Source: Moorena producens 3L (lineage in GTDB: Bacteria > Cyanobacteriota > Cyanobacteriia > Cyanobacteriales > Coleofasciculaceae). Taken from it: DNA of 64,000 nucleotides. Within the stretch, counting starts at the first letter, position 1. Every line of letters starts with the position of its first letter. Below, piece by piece: positions 1 through 8,931 of the stretch. The translations under genes and the position numbers were made by a program. The notes below the pieces were generated by a model. The model had not been told where the DNA came from. It saw only the letters and a program-made list of their open reading frames with translations, and made no database searches. The DNA lies in NCBI RefSeq assembly GCF_000211815.1, contig NZ_GL890939.1:56429-120428 (forward strand), given 5' to 3'.

Positions 1-2
1 TT

Positions 3-116
3 TTGCCGCCCTATGCTGTCGGTTATAAGAGTGACTGTGCTATTAGGCATGGTCGGTGGAACATATTTGGCGATATGACCATCATGTGTTGTAAAAATTG
101 GTATTATGGGCGATAA
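3..116 (+). other. Possible 3' end of a gene cut by the window edge
   Basis: An open frame runs in from the left edge and stops at TAA 114-116, giving 37 residues that end in MCCKNWYYGR. After the stop the same frame continues through RQVNCSVCGTW, encoded by the 28-bp direct repeat, so the region may be a decayed cysteine-rich protein. No family is recognised and the real start lies outside the window. It could equally be non-coding. Confidence 0.15.
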
Positions 117-139
117 ACAGCTAGGCAAGTCAATTGTTC

Positions 140-223
140 TGTGTGTGGTACTTGGTCTCATTACTGTAATTCTGCACTTGGTACTTGGTCTTTTATGTGT
201 GTGGTACTTGGTCTCATTACTGT
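140..223. repeat. 28-bp direct repeat, two copies
   Basis: A 28-bp sequence beginning TGTGTGTGGTACTTGG occurs at 140-167 and again at 196-223, a 56-bp period. A partial third copy (CTTGGTACTTGGTCTTTT) lies between them. The copies are identical, which suggests a recent local duplication. Confidence 0.75.
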
Positions 224-287
224 CAATAATATAATTACGGGTTCCACCTGAAACCACGGTGAGATATAAGACTCAGTATCTTTGTGT

Positions 288-491
288 TCAGTCGTTGGAA
301 CTGGGTTCTAGTTCTGCCCAATGATTGTCTAGTATTTTGGGTTGATCAGATTCAATTTCCCCCCAACCATAATTTGCAGCTATTCGTTGTTTGACCTCTA
401 AATAGCACTCCAAATTATGGGTGGTTTTTGCGTTACCGTGGCAGATTACAGTGTTTGCTGGCTTTTCGTGTTTAAGCGAAATTGATCGCAC
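288..491 (-). CDS. Small hypothetical protein, 67 aa
   Basis: This frame opens with GTG at 491 and overlaps the end of the preceding minus-strand frame (stop at 472-474) by about 20 bp, an arrangement compatible with translational coupling. The product is hydrophilic, with no signal peptide or membrane segment, and ends in WAELEPSSND. No domain is recognised. No strong ribosome binding site is visible. It may be a real short gene or a shadow in a decaying region. Confidence 0.3.
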   Translation of the reverse strand: MRSISLKHEKPANTVICHGNAKTTHNLECYLEVKQRIAANYGWGEIESDQPKILDNHWAELEPSSND

Positions 492-672
492 CGGCTCTGA
501 TTAGTTCATCCAATGTTTCAATCATCCGTTGGTAGTCAATTTTGCCATCATCGTCTAAGAACCACGATTCATAAGACTGGCCTGTGTTTTTTAGTAGTTT
601 GGCCTGCTCACGTTTCCAGCTCAAAAACTGTGCATGGGTTTTAAATGTGAACTCTGATAGACTAAATTCACT
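472..672 (-). pseudogene. In-frame continuation after the stop of the 673-978 gene
   Basis: Directly after the TAA at 673-675 the same frame stays open for 66 codons, reading SEFSLSEFTFKTHAQF and later SWFLDDDGKIDYQRM, then stops at 472-474. The composition is protein-like and there is no ATG near its beginning. Either the neighbouring gene once extended through this segment and gained a stop, or this is a separate small gene using a TTG start (leading into SWKREQ). No family is recognised. Confidence 0.3.
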
Positions 673-978
673 TTACTTACCCCCGTAGTAAAAAGCAATC
701 TCTTTGTCTTTAAGAGGGATAAAATCAGCATCGAGCAGCATTTGATTGAGTTCTGCTTGAGAGATATGCTTCGCTCCAATCCGCACAATTCTTGATCTCA
801 TGGTATTGCTGACACCGCTCCGTTGCCGTTGAGCTTCCAATCCCATCACTTGGTTGTAAAGGTCTAACTTAGCTTTGGGGATTGGCGAGCCATCTAAATC
901 AATTCCCTTTGCGATCGCGTCATCAACGGCATCAGCACCTGTAGTGGTTTGAGTCTGGGAATTTCCTTCGGTAGACAT
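673..978 (-). CDS. Hypothetical protein, 101 aa
   Basis: A hydrophilic 101-residue product read from ATG at 978; an upstream TTG would add 26 residues, but those look like translated leader. The N-terminus is Ser/Thr/Gln rich. A charged, probably helical core follows (DLYNQVMGLEAQRQRSG) and the protein ends in FYYGGK. No catalytic motif, signal peptide or membrane segment is visible. The frame continues past its stop, so it may be a truncated form of a longer ancestral protein. The function is unknown. Confidence 0.45.
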   Translation of the reverse strand: MSTEGNSQTQTTTGADAVDDAIAKGIDLDGSPIPKAKLDLYNQVMGLEAQRQRSGVSNTMRSRIVRIGAKHISQAELNQMLLDADFIPLKDKEIAFYYGGK

Positions 979-1060
979 GTTAAGCTGATAGTAATAGATA
1001 CGAGAGTATTTTACCAGGGTATCGGTTTCCTTAACAAAGGGTGGAATTAGATTCAAAAGT

Positions 1061-1160
1061 CCCCCTTATTAAGGGCAGGGCTGTTTCATTCTGGCAAAAA
1101 CATAGATGGGTACCCACCCCTAACCCCCAGGAGGCAGGGCTGTTTCATTATCGCCAAAAA
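1061..1160. repeat. GGCAGGGCTGTTTCATT repeats upstream of the caspase gene
   Basis: The motif GGCAGGGCTGTTTCATT occurs twice in direct orientation, at about 1074-1090 and 1134-1150, each followed by a CCAAAAA or GCAAAAA tail. The first copy is preceded by the small palindrome CCCTTATTAAGGG. A third copy in inverted orientation lies just after the large gene (5949-5976), so the repeats bracket that gene. Confidence 0.65.
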
Positions 1161-1258
1161 TAGTTTGAATGCCAACTGCTATATTCCCTGCTCCCTTAAT
1201 AATTCCTGTTCCATAAAAAACCATAATTCTGTACTTAATAAAATCCCACGGTATATGT

Positions 1259-4200
1259 ATGTTTTCCCGCAATCTCGCCTTGATCATCGGCATCAACAAC
1301 TACCAAAACGGCATTTCCCCCCTGAACACCGCCGTAAACGATGCCAAAAAACTAATAGAAATTCTCCGCGAGAAGCATGGCTATGAAGTCTGGGAATGCT
1401 TAGACGAAGTAGCCACCCTCTCTAACTTCAACAAATTTTTAGACCAAACCCTACCCGAACAAGTCACTGAAAATGACCGCTTATTATTTTACTTTGCTGG
1501 TCATGGAGTAGCTCTCAATGGGGATGATGGCCCGGCTGGTTACCTAATTCCTCAAGATGCCAAACTGGGGGATACTAATAGTTATCTGCCCATGACCAAG
1601 TTACATGATGCTTTCCATCAATTACCCTGTCGTCATTTCTTGGGTATCCTAGACTGCTGTTTTGCTGGTGCTTTTAAATGGTCAAGTACCAGGGATTTAC
1701 TCACATCGCCAGAAGTAATTCACCAAGAGCGTTATGACCGTTTTATTACTGACCCGGCATGGCAAATCATTACTTCCTCAGCTTCCGACCAAAAAGCCTT
1801 AGATAACTTTAATTTAGATAGCGAACGCGGTCAAATCGGCAATCATTCCCCTTTTGCTAGTGCATTATTAGAAGCCCTAGAAGGTGCAGGAGATATCTAT
1901 CCTCCTGCCACGAATGGTAAACCGGCGGTCGATGGGGTAATTACAGCCACAAAATTATATTTATATTTACGGGATCGAGTCGAAATTCCCACAGAAAAAT
2001 GCCGTGTGCGCCAAACGCCCGGTATTTGGTGTTTAGACAAGCACGATAAAGGCGAGTATATCTTTCTGTCTCCAGGACATGAACTTAACTTACCCCCCGC
2101 ACCACCATTAGATGAGTCGAAAAATCCCTATCGGGGTTTAAACTCCTTTGAAGAGGAACACAGTCAACTATTTTTTGGTAGAACCGAACTAGTAGAAAAG
2201 TTACAGGATTTTGTCAATACTCATCCCTTAACTGTGGTTTTAGGTGCTTCCGGTTCGGGGAAATCGAGTTTGGTGAAAGCGGGATTAATTCCCCAGTTGA
2301 AACAGGAAAATACCGATAAATGGTCGATAGTGTCACCAATTCGTCCCGGAGAAACCCCCTTCCAAGCTCTCAATAATGCCCTGGTTGAGGCGGGATTACG
2401 AAAAGTCGAGTTAGGGAACAAACAAAAAACTCTCACTGAAAGTATTGCGGTTTGGGTTAAAAACAATCCCAAATCGAAGTTATTAATCTTTATTGACCAA
2501 AGCGAAGAAATCATTACACTCTGTCAAGATGAGCAGGAGCGCCAGGAATTTTTTCAACAGATACTGGCAGCAATTGATGGCTATCGGGAGCAATTACGAG
2601 TAGTATTGAGCCTACGTTCTGATTTTGAACCCCAAATCCGAGATGCGGGCTTAACGTTGGCACCGGAAGTACTAAATCAATTGGGAACCACGGTACTGAT
2701 AAATCTTTGGCAAAGTGGACGATTTATTGTACCAGCCATGACACGAGGGGAACTAAGGGAAGCGATAGAAAAACCGGCTCAAGCACGGGTAATGTATTTT
2801 CAACCCCACGAATTAGTAGAAGAATTAATTGATGAAGTGGCGGATATGCCGGGAGCATTATCCCTGCTGTCTTTTGCCTTGAGTGAACTGTATCTCAAGT
2901 ATTTAAGGCGGCAACGGCAGTCACAATACGGGGGTATGACTATTGACCGGGCGTTGACTCAAGCCGATTATATGGAATTGGGGGGAGTAATGCGATCGCT
3001 AACTCAAAGGGCTGATGAAGAATATCAGAAGCTAGTTCAAGAAAATTCCGCTTATGACCAAGTGATCCGTCATGTGATGCTGCGGATGGTGGCACTAGGT
3101 GGAGGTGAGTTAGCCCGTAGGCAAGTACCTTTATGGGAATTGGAATATCCGCCTCAGAAAAATGATTTAGTCAAGGAAGTAATTGAGCGTTTTAGCACAG
3201 CACGGTTATTAGTAGAAGGACAAGATGCTGAGGGGAATCCCTATGTAGAACCAGCCCATGATGCTTTAGTGCGGGGATGGCAAAGATTGCTGGGATGGAA
3301 GCAAGAGGAGGAGGAAAATTTACTTCTGCAACGGCGGTTGACTCCTGCGGCGGTGGAGTGGAAAAGTGTTAAAAGCAAAAAACAATCATCCGGTTTTGAA
3401 GTCAAGGCTGAAGCTGTGATTAATTGGTTGAATGGGAGACTTGACCTTGCTGAAAACTTTCTTAACAAAATAAACAAGCTCGAAAATACGAACTTGGCTC
3501 GATTGTGGCAACGGACATCGGATGAACAAAAAGGTTCGAGAGAGAAACCCGTACAGTTTCTTTGGAATGCCAATCCTTATCTCGATGTATTGAATAAAGA
3601 ACTCAATTCTGAGGACAACTGGTTTAACCAGGTAGAAGTTGAGTTTGTGCAGCGTAGCGTCCGGCGAAAAAGCTTAAATACTCGTCGGAATTGGGGTGTT
3701 GCGATCATAGTCATTCTGGGGTTATCTACAGGTTTGGTATTCTCCTTAATTGGTCAGAAAGATGCCCTGATCGGTCAAATTCAGGCTTCTCAGCAAGCCG
3801 CTGAAGCCAACTTTGAATTAGGTCAAGAGTTAAACGCTTTGCTTGCCAGTTTACGGGCAGCAAAATCTCTTCAAGATTGGCCAGGATACTTATTCTTATT
3901 CAAGCCAGACAGTCAGCTTCAAACTGAAGTGTTACAAACTTTGCGAAAGGTATTCTATTCAACTAGAGAATATAACCGCAGAGAAGTGCCTCAAGGTTTT
4001 AAGAAGATGTTTTTTAAGCCTGATGGTACGTTAATTATTGCTACAGCAGAGGATGGTACTGTCCGCTTACAAGACTTCAAAGGCACACCACTACCCAAAA
4101 TATTTTCAGGACATGAGGGGGACGTAGACCTTGATGTTAGTCCAGATAGTCGCTTATTAGCAACAACTGACAAGCAAGGGACTTTTCGCCTGTGGAACTT

Positions 4201-5917
4201 AGAAGGAAAACAGGAAGAGCCACGTCAGCTTACAGACTGTATTTCAGGGTTTACAGATACTGATATAGGTCTATTTCTTACTGATGGTGTATATATAGGT
4301 GTATATAACAGAGGGATCAGTTTCAGTCCTGATAGCAAGAAGCTTCTAGCCTATTTACAAAAGCGAACTAAGAAGGGCAATTCCAGTACTATCTGCCTGT
4401 GGGAAACGGGAGATCAACCGAAGCTATTGAAACGGGAAGTCAATTTCAGTAGTATTAGCTTTAACTCCAAGAACCAGCTAGTAGTAGCTAACGAATCTGG
4501 CGATACCCTCAGATTGTCGGACTACAGGAGTCGTAATCAGTTGGCAGAGTTTAAAAATTTTAATCAGGCACCCTCTGGATATCTGGCTTTTAGTCCTACA
4601 CTCTCGGGAAATCTGGTTTTTAGTCCTATTAGTCCTAATGGTGAATATTTAGCAGGATTGTTTGGAGATGATGTAAGCATTGCCTACTTTCGTAGTTTAG
4701 ATAGCGAATATTGGAAGGAGTTTAAACCCATAAGTAGAGCTAGCAGTATCATTTTTGATACCGAAGGTCGTCTGATTATTGGGCAAGAGGGTGAGGGTAT
4801 TATTAGTGTTTATGATGAACCATATAAGATTAATGACTCTTTGTCAGACGCCTTGGAATTTGAACTGAAAGGGCATCAAGGTGGTATTCGTGAGGTGATT
4901 TCTAGCTCGTCGAAGGGCAGACAAATTGCTAGTTTAGGTGATGACAATACCCTGGTCTGGTGGAAACTAGATCAGAAGCCATTAGAGGAGTTAGAGCTAA
5001 TTCCGAATTTAAAAAGTATCAGCATCAGCCCCGATGGTAAACAACTAGCTGTTGTCGGAAGTGATGACACTATTCGTCTGTTGGATTTGAAGGGTAAGGA
5101 GTTGAAGCGATTTCCAGATCTTAAAACAACAATAAGGCAAATCATTTTTAGCCCTGATGGTACACAATTGGCTGGAGTTGGTCAAGAGAATAGGATTCGC
5201 TTATTGGATTTGAATGGCAATGAGTTGTATAAATCTAAAAATTTTAATAAAACAATTAGCCAGCTTCTTTTTAGCCCTGATGGTACACAATTGCTTGTTG
5301 TGGAGAACGATAGTACTGTATATCCGCAGGGTTATGATGATAATAAAACTAGTACTCTCCATCGGTTAAATTTAAACAGTAAAATCTGGAAAACTGAACC
5401 TAAGCTATGGGGTGAAATCGCTTTTAGCTCCGATGGCAAGCTGTTAGTGGCGCAGAATGCTTTCGAGGATCACTGGGTAGAGAGAGGTAATATCTTTTTA
5501 AAAGAATTGGAGTCTGGTGAGGAATTAGTTAAGTTTAAGAGTGCTAATCGGAGCTTTGATAGTATCGGTTTTAGTACCCAGGGTGGCTTAGTGGTTAGTG
5601 CAGAGCGGCATTATGAGGAGAAGGATTATACCTATGTATGGCATATGTCAGGAAAATTATTGACTGCTTTTGACGATGGGCATCAAAGTAAAGTTAATGA
5701 AAGTACAGTTGATGAAAGTACAGTTACAAGTATAAGTTTTAGTGCTGATGGCAGCGTACTAGCCACTCTTGACAGTTCCGGAACTGCCAAGTTATGGCGT
5801 ATAGGAGGGTTAAATGATTTAATAGCCAAGGGTTGTGATTGGGTGCGAGACTATCTTAGTAACCCCAATCTTGATGAGAGCGATCGCAATCTCTGCAAAA
5901 ATGTACCCCCTCTCTAA
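1259..5917 (+). CDS. Caspase-like peptidase / STAND NTPase / WD40 protein, 1552 aa
   Basis: This is a three-part signalling protein. Residues 1-255 form a caspase-like (peptidase C14, metacaspase-related) domain with catalytic His82 in FAGHG and Cys134 in LDCCFAG. After a linker comes a STAND NTPase of the kind that begins NPYRGLNSF, with Walker A GASGSGKSS at 329-337 and Walker B LLIFIDQSEE near 408. A transmembrane segment lies at about residues 812-834 (WGVAIIVILGLSTG). Residues ~900-1530 hold degenerate WD40 repeats with recurring FSPDG motifs. Such proteins are common in filamentous cyanobacteria and are thought to couple ligand sensing by WD40 to NTP-driven oligomerisation and protease activation, in regulated death or anti-phage responses. 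The ATG at 1259 begins the caspase fold immediately (SRNLALIIGINNY). No frameshift is seen and both catalytic residues are kept. Substrate and trigger are unknown. Confidence 0.93.
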   Translation: MFSRNLALIIGINNYQNGISPLNTAVNDAKKLIEILREKHGYEVWECLDEVATLSNFNKFLDQTLPEQVTENDRLLFYFAGHGVALNGDDGPAGYLIPQDAKLGDTNSYLPMTKLHDAFHQLPCRHFLGILDCCFAGAFKWSSTRDLLTSPEVIHQERYDRFITDPAWQIITSSASDQKALDNFNLDSERGQIGNHSPFASALLEALEGAGDIYPPATNGKPAVDGVITATKLYLYLRDRVEIPTEKCRVRQTPGIWCLDKHDKGEYIFLSPGHELNLPPAPPLDESKNPYRGLNSFEEEHSQLFFGRTELVEKLQDFVNTHPLTVVLGASGSGKSSLVKAGLIPQLKQENTDKWSIVSPIRPGETPFQALNNALVEAGLRKVELGNKQKTLTESIAVWVKNNPKSKLLIFIDQSEEIITLCQDEQERQEFFQQILAAIDGYREQLRVVLSLRSDFEPQIRDAGLTLAPEVLNQLGTTVLINLWQSGRFIVPAMTRGELREAIEKPAQARVMYFQPHELVEELIDEVADMPGALSLLSFALSELYLKYLRRQRQSQYGGMTIDRALTQADYMELGGVMRSLTQRADEEYQKLVQENSAYDQVIRHVMLRMVALGGGELARRQVPLWELEYPPQKNDLVKEVIERFSTARLLVEGQDAEGNPYVEPAHDALVRGWQRLLGWKQEEEENLLLQRRLTPAAVEWKSVKSKKQSSGFEVKAEAVINWLNGRLDLAENFLNKINKLENTNLARLWQRTSDEQKGSREKPVQFLWNANPYLDVLNKELNSEDNWFNQVEVEFVQRSVRRKSLNTRRNWGVAIIVILGLSTGLVFSLIGQKDALIGQIQASQQAAEANFELGQELNALLASLRAAKSLQDWPGYLFLFKPDSQLQTEVLQTLRKVFYSTREYNRREVPQGFKKMFFKPDGTLIIATAEDGTVRLQDFKGTPLPKIFSGHEGDVDLDVSPDSRLLATTDKQGTFRLWNLEGKQEEPRQLTDCISGFTDTDIGLFLTDGVYIGVYNRGISFSPDSKKLLAYLQKRTKKGNSSTICLWETGDQPKLLKREVNFSSISFNSKNQLVVANESGDTLRLSDYRSRNQLAEFKNFNQAPSGYLAFSPTLSGNLVFSPISPNGEYLAGLFGDDVSIAYFRSLDSEYWKEFKPISRASSIIFDTEGRLIIGQEGEGIISVYDEPYKINDSLSDALEFELKGHQGGIREVISSSSKGRQIASLGDDNTLVWWKLDQKPLEELELIPNLKSISISPDGKQLAVVGSDDTIRLLDLKGKELKRFPDLKTTIRQIIFSPDGTQLAGVGQENRIRLLDLNGNELYKSKNFNKTISQLLFSPDGTQLLVVENDSTVYPQGYDDNKTSTLHRLNLNSKIWKTEPKLWGEIAFSSDGKLLVAQNAFEDHWVERGNIFLKELESGEELVKFKSANRSFDSIGFSTQGGLVVSAERHYEEKDYTYVWHMSGKLLTAFDDGHQSKVNESTVDESTVTSISFSADGSVLATLDSSGTAKLWRIGGLNDLIAKGCDWVRDYLSNPNLDESDRNLCKNVPPL

Positions 5918-5948
5918 TCATTTGGCCTATATAGGGTTTATAAATGAG

Positions 5949-5976
5949 ATGAAACAGCCCTACCCTTATTAAGGGG
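5949..5976. repeat. Inverted copy of the GGCAGGGCTGTTTCAT repeat
   Basis: ATGAAACAGCCCTACCC followed by TTATTAAGGGG is the reverse complement of the repeat at 1061-1090, including its CCCCTTATTAAGGG palindrome. It sits 30 bp after the stop of the caspase-STAND gene. Confidence 0.65.
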
Positions 5977-6015
5977 AATAATGGGGGATATCAATCAAGC
6001 ATTAACAAAACTGAA

Positions 6016-7440
6016 ATGCGACATTGGAAAGTATTATCCCGATTTATTCTATTCATCCTCTCAGCAGTGATCGTACTGCTGAGCTCTGCCCTACCCAATA
6101 GTCTTCTTGCCTCCCAAGCTGCTAGTCCTCTTGCCCAAGTACGCATCAAGACCGAAACAGTAATAGGTCAGCAGGATTTTTTCCGAGTTGGTAAATCCCA
6201 CAAAGGTCGTTGGTGGTTCATTGACCCGGATGGCAAACCCTTCCTTTACCGGGGTGTGACCTCCGTCAACTTTGGCTATCCTGACCCCTATGTTCCGGTT
6301 GTCGAAGATAAATATGGTCAAGACCCCGCTGCCTTTCGGGAAGCTAGCTTTGAGCGGCTGCGGAGTTGGAATTTTAATGCTCTAGGAGCATGGACACCAC
6401 CTCAATTGTGGGATCAGGGTATGCCCTACACGGTTATCCTAAATTTCGTTAAAGCTGCTCCAGACAGTGAACTTAGGGTTGATGACAGGAAGCTAAAGTT
6501 ACCGGATGTGTTTGATCCGAAATGGATTGAAGGGATTGATGCTAAAGCTAAGGAAATCGTAGCACCGGTGGCAAGTAGTAAGCTGCTAGTGGGATATTTT
6601 ACTGACAATGAACTTAATTGGGCACACGCGGAAACACGAGACCGAAAGGTTAACTCAGAATTGTTGCTCACCAAGCTCGCCAAGCCATCCTTACTGCAAT
6701 TTTGCCTTAGCCTCAATCCAGAAAAACCCGCCTATAGTGCTGCGTGGGATTTTGTTTTAAAGCGCCATGGTAATAGTCTAGAGCAATTAGCTAAAGATTG
6801 GCAGGTCCCGATTGAATCTAGAGACACGATTAAAGCATGGACTAAGACCAAACAAGGGATTGTTTCTAAAGGCTACTTAGTGGATCAGAATGGGTTTCAA
6901 GCAGAATTTGCTCGACGCTATTTTCAGGAAACTGGAGCAGCAATTCACCGCTATGACCACAACCATTTAATCCTGGGATGTCGGTTTGGGGCACCTCCTT
7001 CTGATGCAGTATTTTCCGCCATCAAAAGACCTTGGGTAGATGTGGTATCTGCTAACAATTATCGCTACAACATGTATGAGCGCATAGACCTATACTACCA
7101 AGCTACAAAATTGCCAGTGCTCAACAGTGAGTTTAGTTGGGGACACACCAGGTTTACTCAACGAGCCTTACCCGATGAACCAGAAGACGGCTTTTCCGAA
7201 AGGTCACGGATGATGCGTAATGGCGCTAAGTCCTTAGCCAGGGCTTTGACTCATCCCGCTCTTGTTGGTTATACCTGGTATCGTTGGGTAGATTTGCCCG
7301 GTCATACACCCCCGATTAGTTTTGGTCTGGTCAATCTTGAGGATGATCCCAACCTCTCCCATACAACCTTACTGAAGCGATTGAATGCTAGAGCGGATGC
7401 GATCGCAACTACAGCAAAGGGAATAGGGAACAGGGAATAG
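6016..7440 (+). CDS. Secreted glycoside hydrolase, clan GH-A type (agarase-like), 474 aa
   Basis: The N-terminus is a signal peptide with a long hydrophobic core (FILFILSAVIVLLSSAL) and a likely cleavage near the SQA/AQV region. The mature domain opens with GKPFLYRGVTSVNFG. It has YFTDNELNW around residue 199 and LNSEFSWG around residue 372, which fit the acid/base and nucleophile glutamates of a (beta/alpha)8 clan A glycosidase; the closest resemblance is to beta-agarase/GH50-like enzymes. It would act outside the cytoplasm on a beta-linked polysaccharide, perhaps algal or its own sheath. The last residues (AKGIGNRE) are encoded by a downstream 7-bp tandem array, so the original C-terminus has been replaced or extended. 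The substrate is not determinable here. Confidence 0.75.
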   Translation: MRHWKVLSRFILFILSAVIVLLSSALPNSLLASQAASPLAQVRIKTETVIGQQDFFRVGKSHKGRWWFIDPDGKPFLYRGVTSVNFGYPDPYVPVVEDKYGQDPAAFREASFERLRSWNFNALGAWTPPQLWDQGMPYTVILNFVKAAPDSELRVDDRKLKLPDVFDPKWIEGIDAKAKEIVAPVASSKLLVGYFTDNELNWAHAETRDRKVNSELLLTKLAKPSLLQFCLSLNPEKPAYSAAWDFVLKRHGNSLEQLAKDWQVPIESRDTIKAWTKTKQGIVSKGYLVDQNGFQAEFARRYFQETGAAIHRYDHNHLILGCRFGAPPSDAVFSAIKRPWVDVVSANNYRYNMYERIDLYYQATKLPVLNSEFSWGHTRFTQRALPDEPEDGFSERSRMMRNGAKSLARALTHPALVGYTWYRWVDLPGHTPPISFGLVNLEDDPNLSHTTLLKRLNARADAIATTAKGIGNRE

Positions 7441-7466
7441 GGAACAGGGAGTAGGGAATAGGGATG
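7419..7466. repeat. 7-bp tandem array (GGGAATA/GGGAACA)
   Basis: About six to seven units of the form GGGAAYA or GGGAGTA run through the stop codon of the upstream glycosidase gene. The array supplies that protein's final codons. Confidence 0.85.
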
Positions 7467-7496
7467 CAGCACGTAGCGCATAAGCTGATAGCTTAA

Positions 7497-8237
7497 CTAC
7501 TTACTTGCTGTAATAAAAACAAAACGGTCAGGAAATTCAAGGATAGATTGTTGAGCATATTTTTCTGATATTTCTGCTAAACCTTCCTCTAACTGTTGAT
7601 CATCAAAGAATGACAGTAATGACATATAGCGATTTTCTACCATTTTCAAGTATTGCTCTTTAGGAATTGACTGAATATATTCAACAAAATCAACTGAGAC
7701 GTTGAAGCCTACTTTCTCAAGTAAACTAGTGAGATCGTTATAGTTAGGCTGCCCTCTTTCATATCGCTCTAAAGCTGCTTTGAATAAAGGATACTCAATA
7801 GTTGGAGGCAGAAGTATCAGCAAAAACATTCCTCCACTAGTTAGCTTTTGAAACAAACTACTAAATAGTAATTCTTTATTATCTATATGATGAATTGCTT
7901 CCTTCATATAGACCTTATTATAACCTGAGGTTTCAGAAACAAAAGTAATCGCATCTACTGCCCTAATTTGGTATTGGGGGTTTAAGGGTATTTGTGAGAG
8001 CATCTCTTCAGAAGGATCGACGCAGATCATCGGATTATCTAACTGTATTTCCTTAGGAATTGCTTGGGTAAAAAGCCCTGTGCCACAGCCTAAATCTACA
8101 AGAATATCTGTTGAGGTTAAGCGTAAATATTCACTAATTTTTAACCCCATAAATCTAATGTAGTCTTCTGAGTAACTCCACAAATCATCATAGATACTAC
8201 CGATTTTTTTATAGTGTTTTTGATTTGAGCTACTCAT
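7497..8237 (-). CDS. Class I SAM-dependent methyltransferase, 246 aa
   Basis: A Rossmann-fold methyltransferase. Motif I is VDLGCGTGLF at about residue 67, an acidic strand-2 end occurs in ICVDPSEEML, and the motif IV region reads YNKVYMKEAIHHI. The C-terminal half is variable and probably binds the substrate. No membrane segment is present. It starts at ATG 8237 and has no obvious operon partner; the preceding convergent gene is the glycosidase. The acceptor could be a small molecule or a lipid/quinone, and nothing in the sequence decides between them. Confidence 0.8.
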   Translation of the reverse strand: MSSSNQKHYKKIGSIYDDLWSYSEDYIRFMGLKISEYLRLTSTDILVDLGCGTGLFTQAIPKEIQLDNPMICVDPSEEMLSQIPLNPQYQIRAVDAITFVSETSGYNKVYMKEAIHHIDNKELLFSSLFQKLTSGGMFLLILLPPTIEYPLFKAALERYERGQPNYNDLTSLLEKVGFNVSVDFVEYIQSIPKEQYLKMVENRYMSLLSFFDDQQLEEGLAEISEKYAQQSILEFPDRFVFITASK

Positions 8238-8344
8238 GGCTTTAATTCCTATTGTTCTTTATGATTATCAATATAGCGGTTTTCAATTGGTGAAGTACAA
8301 ACTTCTGGGTTTTAGGGAGCAGGGAACAGGAAAAAAATCCTGTA

Positions 8345-8546
8345 GAATAGGCATCTTGCCTGTGTGGAATAGGCATCTTGCCTGTTTGGCAATCTTTTGG
8401 GGCGGGCAGGATGCCCACTCTACCGGTGGAATAGGCATCTTGCCTGTTCAGCGATGTTTTGGGGCGGGCAGGATGCCCACTCTACCGGTGGAATAGGCAT
8501 CTTGCCTGTTTGGCGATGTTTTGGGGCGGGCAGGATGCCCACTCTA
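8345..8546. repeat. 62-bp tandem hairpin repeat, three copies plus a partial
   Basis: Units start at 8366, 8428 and 8490, exactly 62 bp apart, with a partial unit at 8345. Each contains AGGCATCTTGCCTG followed about 25 bp later by GGGCAGGATGCC, which can pair as a long stem, and ends with CCACTCTACCGGT. This is a REP-like, hairpin-forming cyanobacterial repeat. The short open frames across it are artefacts of the repeat. Confidence 0.85.
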
Positions 8547-8586
8547 CTTCTATTCATTGAAAGATTCAGCAACGCCCGAAGTCTAG

Positions 8587-8931
8587 TTAATCAACGGCAA
8601 ACTCTGTGTATTGGCGCATGTTGGGGGAGTGGAAGCCAAGGACAATATCCTCAGCTGGAACACCGAGTTCAAGCAATTGGGTAGCAATGCCAATTTCGGT
8701 GCCATCATGCTGAATCCAGATTTTACCATTTTTGATATCTAAGTGGAGGCTACATCCGTGGGTGCGACGGTTATCCTTCCAGCCAGTGTGCAGCAACAGA
8801 TAATGATCTCGTTCTGTGTCCAAAACCGCCTGGGCTTCGATTTCCGGGAAGGTGCGCTTGCGATTGGCTCGTTCTAGAAGTAATTCCTGAATCCACTGAC
8901 GATATTGTTCTACAGATTCTTCTACAGCCAT
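8587..8931 (-). CDS. xisI: XisI family protein, 114 aa
   Basis: Full-length match in size and pattern to XisI, named for control of fdxN-element excision in heterocystous cyanobacteria. Characteristic segments are DTERDHYLLLHTGW, KIWIQHDGTEIGIA, and the C-terminal MRQYTEFAVD. It overlaps the xisH-like gene upstream by 10 bp, the usual xisH-xisI order, so the two are probably co-translated and act as a complex. A second, diverged pair lies at 10639-11381. The host shows no sign here of the fdxN element, so the role is probably something other than nif rearrangement. Confidence 0.88.
   Translation of the reverse strand: MAVEESVEQYRQWIQELLLERANRKRTFPEIEAQAVLDTERDHYLLLHTGWKDNRRTHGCSLHLDIKNGKIWIQHDGTEIGIATQLLELGVPAEDIVLGFHSPNMRQYTEFAVD

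Noticed and set aside
1165..1386. Plus-strand frame over the start of the caspase gene
   Set aside because: It overlaps the strong caspase-domain frame and has no family signal.
8236..8684. Two plus-strand frames across the 62-bp repeats
   Set aside because: They consist of translated tandem repeats (repeated RHLACLAIF-like segments) and overlap xisI in antisense.
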